Shown: positions 21,731 to 32,174, numbered from the stretch's first letter. The stretch is 64,000 nt of DNA from Tilletia caries (GCA_032718865.1 JALUTQ010000026.1:682001-746000); one strand, 5' to 3'. Notes: generated by a model from the sequence alone, not told the origin. Numbers and translations: made by a program.

Positions 21731-22312
21731 TATATCCAGTCCTGATGCAGAGCCGGTGCTCAGAAGAACTGTCGTTGGAGATGCGTTGGTTTCGAAAACT
21801 GAATGGCCGGACAGTCTTGGCTCGAAGGATCCGGATCACTCAACTTTCAACGAAGTCGGTCTAAGGCAAATGATCTGTCAACAAGAAACGTCAAGATAGT
21901 AGCCATCAACGAAGAATGTCAATTCACAATTACCGCAATGTTCTAGGACCAAAGGGTCAATACCTTCTTGTCGCAGACGAGCTTTGCTTGAAATCAAGAT
22001 ATGCTGCCGAGTCGCCACATCGATGCGCGGCCGTCTCTTATTCTTGAACATAGGCTCCTATACTACTTCGACCGATTCTTCGACTGAAAGGTCCTAAATC
22101 GCCTCCCTCATAATGAGTGCATGGTTACAGAATTGAGCAAGAGAAGAACGTTCAGTAAATGTGCTTTCCGCCGGAATGAATTCATTCAAAAGTAATGCTG
22201 ACCTTCTATACTACCTTCCATTCACATATACTTGCAGTTTCTTCCAACAGAAGCCTCCATGACCGGAACGTTCTTGACTCCCTTCAGCTTTCGGGTGATA
22301 ATTCGCGAACGT

Positions 22313-23069
22313 AGCTATTGGCTCGTCCTGCTCGACGGTCTGAGCGCGGGCAATCAGCAGGTTAACCTCCGTGGTCAGCAAAGGGCGGCGACCGACACTG
22401 GTGAGCATACTCTCCCCATCCCTCCCCTCGTGACCCATATAGAACGTTTGCTGAAGATCTCTCTCTCGCGAATCAGGAACTACTCTGATAGGCGGCCCGG
22501 ACGAGGTCATCGCCGAAATGTACTCCAAGATTCCTGGCGCGGAGCCCATGGCGGACGCGCCCGGCTACTACACCTACCTATGCTCAGCGCGAGACATCCG
22601 CGCATCCATGGCGTTTGGAGGCAAGTGGTACACTCTGGTGAGTTGACCCGCCTTGTTTCAAAAGCCCCGGACATTTCAGACTGCCCGAATCCACTGAAAT
22701 CGGGGAACGTCGTTTCCACACAGCCCGATATAGACTTCGTAGGCGACATAGCCTCGGACGACCTCTCCTCCTGCATGGGCGCCTTCTTCGGTCTGGGCAC
22801 ATTACCGACGGACAACCTACAGTGGATCGTCGGCGGCGCCTTCTTGAAAAAACACGTACACCATCTTCGACGCGGGGACGGGGTCGGGGGATGACGCGAA
22901 AGCTCAGGTCATCTTCGCGGCCCTTGCACCGGGTCTCAATTCGGGTACACATGCGAGCGATGTCGGCGCGGATGGACTGGCGACGTCACCCGGAGTCTCG
23001 CGGTACGTGGCCGGCTTCTTTGTGGCGACAGTCGCGTTCTCGGCTGTGGTTGTTTCTGGTTTCATTTAG
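22313..23069 (+). pseudogene. C-terminal lobe of pepsin-like aspartic protease (A1), 5' truncated
   Basis: Exons 22313-22400, 22477-22637 and 22734-23069 encode YWLVLLDGLSAG, then the second active-site motif AATDTGTTLIGGPDEV split by a phase-1 intron, then YYTYLCSAR and LQWIVGGAFLK. This matches the C-terminal lobe of fungal A1 proteases, which are usually secreted or vacuolar. A hydrophobic C-terminus (VAGFFVATVAFSAVVVSGFI) suggests membrane attachment. The N-terminal lobe and signal peptide are absent because the duplication breakpoint lies at about 22311. A run of six A at 22847-22852 shifts the frame after AFLKK; five would restore the TYTIFDAGTG motif. It cannot make an active enzyme. 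Confidence 0.85.
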
Positions 23070-23871
23070 GTCGTTACAAGGATAGGCGCTTCACCAACTT
23101 TCTCAGGACTGTCTCTTTTTCTCCCTCATCAGTCATCAGTAGCTGCGTCCATTTCCTTGCCTCGCATTTCTCCTTTACAGCCAGTCAGCCATAAGAAATA
23201 AACATCGTGGCAAGAGTCATCCAGGTTGGCACTTTGTCATTTCGGTGATCACACACTCACAGGGTCAATCGCAAGTTGCGACAACGCGATCTTCCCATTG
23301 ATACTGCGGCAACTACTGATGGTTGTCTTCCTTCATCCGAAGGAAGGGCAAGGGTAAGAGGAAGTTAGAGGAGACTTGAACGGACTAGTTCTGATTCAAC
23401 ACTGGACTCGTGATCGTGAAGGTACATTCGAGGGGGCGAAATCGTACATCTTCGATCTTCATGGTCCTTCTTGCATGGCTCCCTACTTGGGCCCGTCGTC
23501 CTCGTACCCATCTTCACCCCGGGTGGAACCAATCAGAAACCGACCTCATCCCGGTTTAGCCTCCACCCGTTGCCACCCATACTAAAGACGGCTGCATGGG
23601 TTCGGCCGAGCTGTTTCCCGCTCCGTAGAGCGTGGGAAGAATGCCTCGGATGCGGCAGCGTTCATACCGTACTTCCTGGCCAGATGCTGTTTTGGAAGGG
23701 ACAAAAAAGGAGGGAAGGTCAGTTTACTGTTCGCAAAGCAAAAGAACCGAGAGAAGCTGTCCATGCAAAATCTCGCACCAGTCGAAGAAGGCTTTGGACG
23801 AGGAGAGGAAGGGAAAAAAAGAAGGAGAAGGGCCAAAGGGAGGGAGAGAGTGTGTACTCACAGCATGACGA

Positions 23872-24503
23872 CGCGCTTGCTGCTTGAGCTCGCCGGCAAC
23901 AGATCGGCCCCGACGGGCCGGACGTCCAGGAGCGATGCCAGAGTTGGAGCTGGAGTCGTGTAAGCGGCTGGTGGAAGAAGAGCCCGAGGGGCCGCCGGAT
24001 GACGAGGACAATCCGGAGGACGAGGAGTAAGCCGGAGAGGCGGTGCGGCAAGGCAATGAGGACGAGCCGCTGGTCGATGATCTGGAGTAGGAAGTGTTGG
24101 GCGAAGAGCCGACGAAGTGGGAGGACGAGGAAAGGGAGTCGGAGCCGGAGAACGAGGGCAAAGTTACGGGGGCGCGCAGGCGGAGGTTGCTGAGACCCGG
24201 TGCGTTAGGTCCGCGACTGTCGGATCCAGCGGGTGGATCGTCAGAGTCAGCACGCGCGCCGTGCTGCTCCTCTCCTCTCTTGCGCTGCTCATTATCCCAA
24301 TACTCCCAGGCTCGCTCTGCCTCCTCCTGATCTTCGAATTCGGTGAGGTCGATCCAGGCCCTGTATGTCCGCTTCTCCTCCACCCGTCATTCTCCATTCG
24401 GACCGATCCGGAAGCGCTGCGTGGTAATCACCTCCCATTCTCGATCTTCGTCGTAGGGATGTACCGAAGGGGGCGCTGTTCTGTGCAGTGGTGATCGTGG
24501 CAT
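23872..24503 (-). pseudogene. Ser-rich hypothetical protein, copy 2, early TGA
   Basis: This is the second copy of the gene at 852-1463, with the same start (ATG 24501-24503). The codon read as CGA in copy 1 (1347-1349) is TGA here (24387-24389), so translation would stop after about 38 residues. Downstream the frame is otherwise intact, through AWIDLTEFEDQEEAE and the Ser-rich region, past the point where copy 1 stops, to a GTGAGT donor after 23872. Each copy therefore carries one private CGA-to-TGA nonsense change. Function unknown. Confidence 0.6.
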
Positions 24504-25254
24504 GTTCAAATGAGCAAGGAGTGGAAGGCAAGGAGGAAGAGGAAGGTGAAGGAAGGGATGCAAAAGAGAGGGAGGAGGGGATAGAGGTGAGCAATCTGGC
24601 CAGTTCTATAGCCTTGACAACGTTCCCTCCAGTGTAAAGAGTTCGTTCCATCATCTCATCTCAGCGCTTTGTGCCATTATGTACCTCTTCCATCTCATCA
24701 TTGTCTTCCCGCCTCCTTGTTCTTCATTTCTCACCATCCTCATTGCTTCGCCCCTGCTGTCTACTCACAGTCCTGAGTCTGCAACCGATCCACCACAAGA
24801 GTCAAGAGCTGAGAGCTCTTTCCTTGAAGCTCCCAGGAAGAAGCGACCTTCCTCACTGATCACTCCACCCAGCCCAAGCATCCTTCGCCTGCTGGTTTGT
24901 TTGTTTCCTGCCATCGTCGTTCGGCGTTAGGTAAGCGGTCTCACAAGTCACATTCCATTCTTCGATGCTCCAATTTCTTAACAAACAAATGGCCCACGGT
25001 TGAACATGTCTACGTGTTGGTAGACATTCGCAACGCGCTGAGCAGGACATGGCACGATTTTCTCTGTCAGATGAGCCTCGTGGCGAAAGACGTTGACCTT
25101 CTACTCATCTCCAGCGCTCCCGTCCAGCTCATCCCTCTTCCCTTCCACCACCATCACGCATTCCCACCTCATACAACCTTCGTGCCTACCAGCCAATTCC
25201 TTCTCTACATACCACTTCCAACCCCCATCTGCAGACCAACGCACACCAGCAAGC

Positions 25255-27255
25255 ATGTCTTCTCTGCCGACCCCAATCAGTCTTCCCATCGACAGCGACG
25301 TGCACCGCCTTACTGTCTTCACACGGGCCCAAGTAGCGAACAAGCAGAAGGCCATCGATACCGCTCGCAGCCATGCCACCGTCTTGCTGGCTATGCTAGA
25401 GAACCCATTCGAGGACCTCCTTCCTCAAGTCACCAGTGCCGTCCTTGCCAGCAAGCTCAAGTCCCTCTCTCGGTCTGCCGACCTCGCCAACTCGGCCCAT
25501 GCGCGCATGGTCAGCGCTGCCGAGCAAGGGGCCCAATATTTGGACAGATTCCGCATCGAGTACGCTGACACCGTTAAGGCCGTAGATGACTACGGCTACG
25601 GTAAGTCCGCTGCTTCCTTGTACCCTGGGTGAGTCCTTCCTTTCCCACGAATCATTGCGATTATATCCACTCCACCAGGCACAGAGGTACTTGGCTGACT
25701 GTCATCGCCGACTTGATGTGAATCCCACAGACTTCAAGTCTTCCCGACCGAGATCAAGACACTCCTACCGTTCAATGCTCGTGAGGTGAAGCGGAGAGAG
25801 GCTTTGTTGCCACTTAGATTCCATGGCGAGGACCTCAGCTTCCAGAGTGAGTGTACCCACCCACGAGCATTTCCATGCGATCGAACTAGAGTTCTAACTA
25901 TGAGCTCCACAACTTCTTTCCCTTCCTCTTGCACACGGGTCGTGCGCTTTATAAAGAGCCTCCTTCCAAGACTATCCCCGGCGAGGAGAACGAGAACAAG
26001 GTCGCCGCCAAGACGACGGCAGGTCAGCCATCCTCAGTTCAACCACCTCGCCCCACGGTACCGCGCCCGGTGGTCGTCCGAAAGGCCGAGCCCGCTGTCA
26101 AGACGGATGTGAAGACTGTCACCAAGCCTCTTCAGCACAGGACGACGCCGCCGCCAAACCCATTCAGCATCGTTCCAGAAGATCGGCTGCTCCACCCCTG
26201 TCGCTCAAGTGAAGGAGGCCGGTCTTCGTATCGATTTGACCATCGACGATCTTCGAGTTAATGTGCAGGAAGCCAGATCTGTCGCTCCTACGGCCGCTGC
26301 TCCTGTCGCTCCTGTCGCCAACGTCAAGCAAGCCGTCGCCCGTATCGAGTTGGCTTGCTCCATGCCTTTTACTATCGAGGAGATTGAACCCGTCGCACGG
26401 AGCACCGGCAGCGGAACTGCTGCCACTCAGCTGAAGGAGACCGGTATTTTCACGGAGTCAGCAAGCCGCCATATCCAGACGGCCGCCCATGCGAGGGTTC
26501 AAACGCGTGCGATGAGGAGGCGGGATCTGGACCAAGCGGATATCCTACGCTATCGCCAAGAGGTGCGCGGGAAGACAAACGTTGCTGGTCCAACTACACC
26601 AGCTCGCACTGCTGTCGCCTTGGCACCACCACGTTCTCGACAGATCGGTAACGTCGTCCGGGTCACGCCAGCCGCCGTCCGTGATTGTGTCCCATCAGCG
26701 AAACTTCAGCAAACCAAGACCTCTGTTCCCATCAAGGCACTGGTCCTGAAGAAGCCGACGGATACGAAGCCGACCCCATTGCTCGAGAAGGCGGATGTGA
26801 TCAAGCCTGCTACTCACCAGAGGTGTCTCACCACTGGTGCACCTCAACAGCCCAAGGTTTCTGGTCCGACGAAGCACTGCACTTTCCAAGACGCTGACTC
26901 CGACTCTCCCGGTGCGTCGCCCTGTGCCCGGCTCGATCGATACGGCAAAGGCAACGAGCGTCGTATTTCTGCTCTGAGGACGCCTCCGCTCGCCGTCCGA
27001 GCGGAGGGGTACAAAGATGTGCTGAACAACCCTTCCATCAAGGACCGTGTTGAGAAGGACGTCCAAACGATCGCCAATGTGTGTGCGAGAACGCCTCCTT
27101 CGACTCCGCCGCCGCGAGTGCGCGCACCAAGGTGTTTGGTTCAGCAAGCGGCTGCCGCACAAGTGACCCCGCCGTCGCGAGTACGACCTAGAATGTCGGA
27201 CATGGTCATCACCAGCGTAGAACTCCAGGCCGTACTACGGGACGTATTCTTCTAG
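25255..27255 (+). pseudogene. Hypothetical family gene, copy 2 (Pro/Thr/Lys-rich), frameshifted
   Basis: I do not recognise the family. Exon 1 (from ATG 25255) encodes a helical N-domain (LPTPISLPIDSDVHRL, LENPFEDLLPQV, DDYGYG). Exon 2 begins at 25731 after CCCACAG and carries FPTEIKTLL and LLPLRFHGEDLSFQ. Exon 3 (from about 25905) is a long basic Pro/Thr/Ala-rich region ending in PPSRVRPRMSDM and DVFF. The frame read through KVAAKTTAGQP shifts near 26170 into the frame KEAGLRIDLTIDD that runs to the stop; no intron there explains the shift. The paralogs at 1896-2128 and 53417-55370 define the domains. The C-terminal motif is the best-conserved part. Nuclear or regulatory roles are possible from composition but unsupported. 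Confidence 0.55.
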
Positions 27256-28078
27256 CGGCTGCACTCAAACTCTCTTCACCTGCATTCTACCTTATACCCT
27301 CTGGCCTCACAACCCGTTCCGTTTCTCCCGCGTCGACCTGCCTTCTTCTTCCTGTGCATTTCTCGTATTTCTATTTCGTGAACAACTGATCTAGTGTTTC
27401 CACTCTCCCAACAACATGGATGACTATGAAGCCAAACCTCGCTGTCGTTTTAAGCTGAAGCTGAGGCAAACTTGAACGTTTCCAATGGATCCGAACGTAT
27501 CGAGTTACCGACTACATACATATCACAGCGAGAGTAGGCAGAGCAGGCAGAGTTTGGGACTCCCTTCCCAAGCTCAAACGAAGAGCAGGTGATTCCCACC
27601 GTTGTATGAGCCGAGGACGTTCCCTTCTACGACCTGCGTACTTGTTCGAGACACACTGCCACCGGAAATAATGTCCATCAGTCAATCAAGCGAAGTGTAG
27701 GGTTACAAAGATCCTCTGAGCCTTGCGATGCTTGCGCTTGTGAGGTTCGAGACCTTCCTTGGTCGGACTCTCCACCGCAGTTGGTCATACTCATCGAGTA
27801 GATGGCTATGTATGCCTCTGAGAAAGTGCCAGCCTAAGATTATGCCGACAGATATGCAACAACTGCAGCAATGGATGAAGCGATAAAGAACAAGTACCAG
27901 GCGCCGCCTAGTGAACAGGGAAGCTGATGCTTGTTGCACATTTCAAGAAGGAAGAGTGGCGAGTGGCCTACATTGTGAATTGAAGCGTATGCCAAATAAC
28001 CGTCTTTGAACTTCGAGGATACCACGAAAACATGATTCGATCGCTGTCAAAAGCATCTACGAAGAACGGCGCTTGCGC
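27256..28078. other. Spacer between convergent genes, copy 2
   Basis: Near-identical to 2129-2926. No gene seen; probably the 3' untranslated regions of the family gene (plus) and secreted protein B (minus). Confidence 0.5.
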
Positions 28079-28738
28079 TTATTGCCGCGTGCTGCTTCCG
28101 CTGCTTTCGCTGCTTCCTTTGCTTCCGCTCGCTGCTTTCGCTGCTTTCGCTGCTTTCGCTGCTTCCTCTGCTTCGAATGCTGCTTCGTGTTGATGGTAGA
28201 CCTGCATCAGCTCGTCAACTGTCTCCTCTTGCACGCCCCCCCAGTTGTCAAGTTTTGCGGCGAGTATGTCTTGAGCATTCTGAGAAGCGGTGTGCGTGGT
28301 CTCTTGCACCTTCTTGGCGAAGCTTCCAACATCCTTCGCATCGTACGCGAGAAACCCTGCTCCGGGCACACAGTATCAGAAGCAATCGACGTCAGATTTC
28401 TTCTCAACGCAAGATTGCCTCCCGGAAGCTTAGGCACTCACGCGTTGTTCGCGTTGCGTCTGAAAGCACTGGATCTTCTGGCATCTCCAGAGCTTCCAGT
28501 GCTTTCTTTAACCCAGATGATTCCCCTGCTCGAGAAGTAAGCTGTACAGTACAAAAGAACATGTCAGCTGTTGCAGCCGTTGCACATCAGCCAGACCCAT
28601 CGGTGCACTCACCCTGGACGGCTGAGACAGAGTTGCGCTCGGAGTGTCCGTCGGGTCCGGCACGGGCGCAGAGACGACACCCGTGGTGGCGACAACGAGC
28701 ACGAGGGGCAAGAGGAAGAGGAAGCGACGGCTGAACAT
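28079..28738 (-). CDS. Small secreted protein B (SAPVP family, 167 aa)
   Basis: Exons 28613-28738, 28442-28541 and 28079-28356 join in frame with phase-0 and phase-1 introns, as in protein A. The signal peptide and the APVPDP segment are identical to copy 1 apart from one residue (T for M). Exon 3 is very different from copy 1: LAYDAKDVGSFAKKVQETT, then an acidic helix and an expanded Ala/Lys then Ser/Gly tail (AAKAAKAAKAASGSKGSSES). The tail is encoded by a CTGCTTTCG-type repeat at 28090-28185. A TATA box at 28894-28901 lies 156 bp before the ATG. No cysteines in the mature chain. Predicted to be secreted; function unknown. Confidence 0.8.
28090..28185. repeat. Coding microsatellite in secreted protein B
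   Basis: Short CTGCTTTCG/CTGCTTCCG-type units repeat here and encode the Ala/Lys/Ser-rich tail on the minus strand. Copy 1 lacks this expansion. Confidence 0.7.
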
Positions 28739-28893
28739 ATCTTGTCTTGAGGGTGAAGCGGTAGTACTTGAGATGGAAGGGGATGCGCAGCAGATCTAGC
28801 TGTGGAACGTGTGCCAGGAGTGAAGTCTGATGGTGAAGAAGGGAGTCTGGAGGAATGAGTCAGGAGGCAGAATTGTGAGGAACCAGCATGCGT

Positions 28894-28901
28894 TATATAT
28901 A
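28894..28901 (-). promoter_or_regulatory. TATA box of secreted protein B
   Basis: TATATATA, 156 bp upstream of the ATG at 28738. Copy 1 lacks about 8 bp here, leaving only AATATA. Confidence 0.55.
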
Positions 28902-29226
28902 CCTTTCGTTGATGGAGAGCCCTCAGCAGCAACACATTGAGAAACATGTGTGCGAATGGAGTCAGTGTCTGGCCGTTCCTTGTCGACGCGCTGACGCCCC
29001 GAGTTTACGCCCCGAATCGACGGCCTGAGGCTTGAGTTGCCAGAGCATAAGCCGGCACGCTGACTACTGAGTTGTCTTGTTTCAGCCCCGAAGAAATATC
29101 ATAACGGCGCGACTTCGGAGCCCATTCCTGGCGAGTCATTAGTGATTAGTTGACTGTGCTCCGATTCAATTCGTTCGAAAAGTTGTTCCGCCTTGCTCGC
29201 TTGGTCCTGCAGCCCGGTTCTCGGGC

Positions 29227-30225
29227 AGACTTACGGTGGTGGTCTAAGCAAGGTTCTCAAGAGCACAGCGTCCTCGCCAGCCGGCAAAACTATTGATTCC
29301 CTCCGACACTCGCTGTGTGTGAACGATGAACATCTGTATACCTGGGTCACGTTTTCTTGAGTCATCTTAGCGCAGCCCCAGCCAAAATGAGCAGCTGTCT
29401 CTGCAAGGGCGAGAAGGCTGGAGGGAGAAAATGTCAGATATACATAACACACATTCCCCACGATGTGCCACGTCCTGCTCCAAGCTGCGTCTGAGCTCAC
29501 AGGTCTAGCTCCGCGAGGAGGTTTGCAATCTGCAATGAGACTGATGCGTGCTGGTAGACCTGCTTCTCGAAGTACGAAGGGGTGCCCGGTTTCTCGCTCT
29601 GCGATGGAGGTGTGGGTTTTGGAAAGAAGCAAGAGCGAGGGCTGAATAACAGATTCACGTCAGTGCACACAAGAGTCCAGAGCACTCACCTCCAAGATTC
29701 GTGTCCAAGTCGCGCATCTTCTCGCCTTTCGCATTCTGCGAGTGTATAATGGTCAGCGCTAGGTTGTCCCAAATCGTGCTTCCCTCCGTGTCTGCGAGAT
29801 CCGTACGCGTCTCGCTTGCAAACTGGAAGTCCCAGTCATCTTACGTCGGCAGCTCTTCGGACGCGTCCTCCATGACAAGGATGTTCAAGAGATACCCTGT
29901 GGGAGGATCAGATCAACTTCAGTCTCCGTTGAATCAAGCGCAATGCGAGAGACGCGAAGTAGCTCACCTAGCTGTGGAAAGTGACAGACTGAGCTTCGGT
30001 ACGGGAAAGGATGTCGATCAGTGCATCAAATCTGCTTCAATCCGATCTCAAAAAGGCAAGCTCACATCTGCTTGAACGTCGGATCCGCATCCGCCCAGAT
30101 GTCTTGGGCGATCTTGTTGAGCAGGCCTACATGGAGTTGCTGCCGCTGTTCAAGCGCCTTGTCGTATCCGGTCTTGATGCAGAGCCGGTGCTCGGAAGAA
30201 CTGTCGCTGGAGATGCGTTGGTTTC
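29227..30225 (-). pseudogene. Hypothetical multi-exon gene, copy 2, two nonsense codons
   Basis: Not recognised. Clear coding blocks on the minus strand, separated by GT-AG introns with CTGAC-type branch sites: LCIKTGYDKALEQRQQLHVG and IWADADPTFKQ (about 30200-30066), FDALIDILSRTEAQSVTF (about 30030-29968), LLNILVMEDASEELP and FQFASETRTDLADTEGS (29905-29690), SYFEKQVYQHASVSLQIANL (29640-29500), and AAHFGWGCAKMTQENVTQ (29400-29330). TAG at 29968-29970 sits directly before a GTGAGC donor, where CAG is expected. TAA at 29841-29843 interrupts ELPT-DDWDF, where CAA is a one-step ancestor. The start lies upstream of 30225 and was not found. A second copy is at 7790-21840. Confidence 0.5.
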
Positions 30226-30573
30226 AAAAACTGAATGGCCGGACAGTCTTATGAATCAAGATATGCTGGGGAGTCGCCTTATCAATGTGCGGCGGTCTCT
30301 TATTCTTGAACACAAGCTTCTATACTACTTCGACCGGTTCTTCGACTGAACGGTCCTAAATCGCCTCCCTCATAATGAGTGCATGGTTGCAGAATTGAGC
30401 AAGAGAAAGAACGTTCAGTAAACGTGTGTTTCGCGGGAAATAATCCAATCAAAAGCAACGCTGACCTTCAATACTACCTTCCATTCACATATACTTGCTG
30501 TTTCTTCCAACAGAAGCCTCCATGAACGAAACGTTCTTGACTCCCTTCAGCTTTCGGGTGATGATTCGTAACG

Positions 30574-31354
30574 CTACCGTGCTTCTGTAAGAGGAGAAAG
30601 TTGCATCGTCAGCTTGACGATTCTGAATGACCGCGACTTCGGTAATAGGAAGTCATCGCCAACGACAAGGAATGCCATGATCTGAGCGCTCACAAGGATT
30701 GCATTAGACCAAAGTCGAGAAAGGAAATCTCTGGTCAGTCGTCCATCACTCACAACCGAAACTATCCCTTCATGGCTCACCAAAAGGAAAAATCAGACCC
30801 TCATACCTCCTCGAAGCGCTATGCAAATCCGCATGAATCTCCTCCCCGAATACGTCGAGCGTATTCCGTCTCGCTGCGCTGATGCCGAGATAGTCCTGCA
30901 GGACTATGGTCTCAATGCTTGTGACCTTGAGGGAGCTCTCTGTGGATAAAGATCGTCCTTCAACCTCGCCCGTGGCTGGATCCGTGTCAGGTGGCTGAAG
31001 AGAGCGCCGGCTGCCTATTGGATTGGAACCGCTGGAGAGTCAGCGTCTCTCGCCACACACTCGCAAGGCGACCCCGTCTTGTACTGATCGAGCAAGACCA
31101 TCGTGTATTTCAACTCACTCGCTCTGTTGATATCGTCTGATAACGGAGTCGAAGACTCCGCCTTCTGAGTATTCCATGACGATGTGCAGCATCCTGTAAG
31201 GCCACAAAGAAAGAGGTTGGGTCAGAACAGGAGTGAGGCCTCACCTTTACTCACCTGTGGTTCTCTTGGACGTAGAGATCCTCGTACTCGGTAGGATGGT
31301 CGTGTAGACGGGCACGCGCGGGCCAGTTCGGTCGGCAATGTGGATGCGTGAATG
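30574..31354 (-). CDS. Small gene with NIMA-like kinase hinge segment
   Basis: Four exons join in frame: 31255-31354 (5' end uncertain), 31119-31193, 30807-31010 and 30574-30730. The first two encode HDHPTEYEDLYVQENHRM and LHIVMEYSEGGVFDSVIRR. This matches the beta4-beta5-hinge-alphaD part of NIMA/Nek kinases, where HIVMEY is the hinge. The HRDLKPEN catalytic loop and DFG do not follow. Instead exon 3 encodes an unrelated segment (SLKVTSIETIVLQDYLG, ARRNTLDVFGEEI), and exon 4 ends after a hydrophobic stretch. No glycine loop or start was found upstream. It is either a broken kinase gene or a chimera. Exon 3 has a relative at 33847-34082. Confidence 0.4.
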
Positions 31355-31746
31355 CTGACTAGATATCTAAGTGTAGAAGAGCAGTGGAATTTTCTGTTAG
31401 GTGAAGCTGAGTACTGAGTGGGTAGAGAGAATATTGATTCTGAGCAATTAATGGCTACGCTTGGTGACCAGTATCTCTTCTCTACTCCTCTTCCTAAATA
31501 GCACAGCCAGGAAGGCAAACGAGCCTTACGTTCGTACGACGGCAAGTCACTTTCGATTAGACGGAAGCCCGAAATGCATGGGGGAGAAGAAATGGCGAAC
31601 GCGGAGTTGAAACTGAGATTCTGAGACCTCAGGCCTCAGTCGTCAAGGAGAGATCGTTGTAGGGAGTTGAGAGCGGGGCCAGAACTGCAGATCGCCGAGA
31701 CAAGTGCCTTCTTGTCTTGAAAGTGACGGTGGGAATGCTGACCTCT
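31355..31746. other. Intergenic; no gene seen
   Basis: Only short open frames in both strands. It may hold the unresolved 5' end of the kinase-like gene and the 3' end of the cysteine-rich gene. Confidence 0.4.
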
Positions 31747-32174
31747 TCAGGTGCCTTGCCGGCAATGAATCATGTAGCAGCGGCAGTGATCGCAGTCTTT
31801 GCCACATTCGCTACGGCACGTTTGCTGCGAGGAAAATAAAGCCGTCAGTAAGATTGTTCGGCAACGTATGCCGCAGAAAAATAGGTGCACCACACTTACC
31901 CACTTGCCAAGGTCCTGTCTTGGCGTTATACCTTTCTGGAAGCATTGAAAGCATTCGCAGCACTGACCAATGCAGTCCGAGTCACCATAGCATGTTGTTT
32001 TGCATTGCTCGTGCTGGTGAAGGTTTGAAGACAAAGCCGAGTTAGAAAAGATGGGAAATCAGCGGGAGGGAAAAGACGGGACAGGAGGCCGTTTTCGTCA
32101 CTCACGAAGGGGCCGTCGCAGGCGGCGCTTACGAAAGTGAGCAGCGTGGCTGCGAAGATCAGGGTGAGCTTCAT
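31747..32174 (-). CDS. Cysteine-rich small secreted protein (86 aa, 14 mature Cys)
   Basis: Three exons join in frame, all introns phase 0: 32106-32174, 31900-32013 and 31747-31824. Residues 1-17 are a signal peptide (MKLTLIFAATLLTFVSA), cleaved before ACDGPF. The mature chain of about 68 residues has 14 cysteines, an even number suited to seven disulfides. Exon 2 holds C-x3-C-x5-C-x3-CC-x-C-x2-C and exon 3 holds C-x3-C-x3-C-x2-C-x-C-x4-C, so the two exons look like diverged copies of one cysteine frame. A TATA box lies about 125 bp upstream. Such proteins are candidates for apoplastic effectors or antimicrobial peptides; no family was recognised. Confidence 0.85.

Larger units (their letters stand above)
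7790..21840 (-). pseudogene. Hypothetical gene copy 1, split by two LTR retrotransposons
   Basis: Segments 7790-7983, 14594-15144 and 21738-21840 together match the minus-strand gene at 29227-30225. The first LTR element sits between blocks encoding AKMTQENVTQ and the exon before it. The second LTR element sits inside the exon encoding a segment like GYDKALEQRQQLHVGLLNKI. The gene is therefore cut twice and cannot be expressed intact. The exon region near 14940-15020 also carries deletions relative to copy 2. Confidence 0.65.
1..22310 (+). repeat. Tandem segmental duplication, copy 1 (TE-loaded)
   Basis: Bases 1-1895, 1896-3703, 4462-4800, 7790-7983, 14594-15144 and 21738-22305 align collinearly and at high identity with 23015-24930, 27022-28924, 28917-29220, 29227-29420, 29424-30169 and 30170-30560. 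Removing the inserted elements leaves roughly the same unit as copy 2, except for a deletion of about 2.1 kb near 1895. All four inserted elements lie in this copy only. Confidence 0.85.
22311..30566 (+). repeat. Tandem segmental duplication, copy 2 (free of large insertions)
   Basis: This copy begins abruptly inside the aspartic protease gene at about 22311, directly after the end of copy 1, and runs to about 30566, where the match to 22305 stops. The left breakpoint explains why the protease lacks its N-terminal lobe. The unit is about 8.3 kb and keeps the uninterrupted target sites of the foldback-like and two LTR insertions seen in copy 1. Confidence 0.8.
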
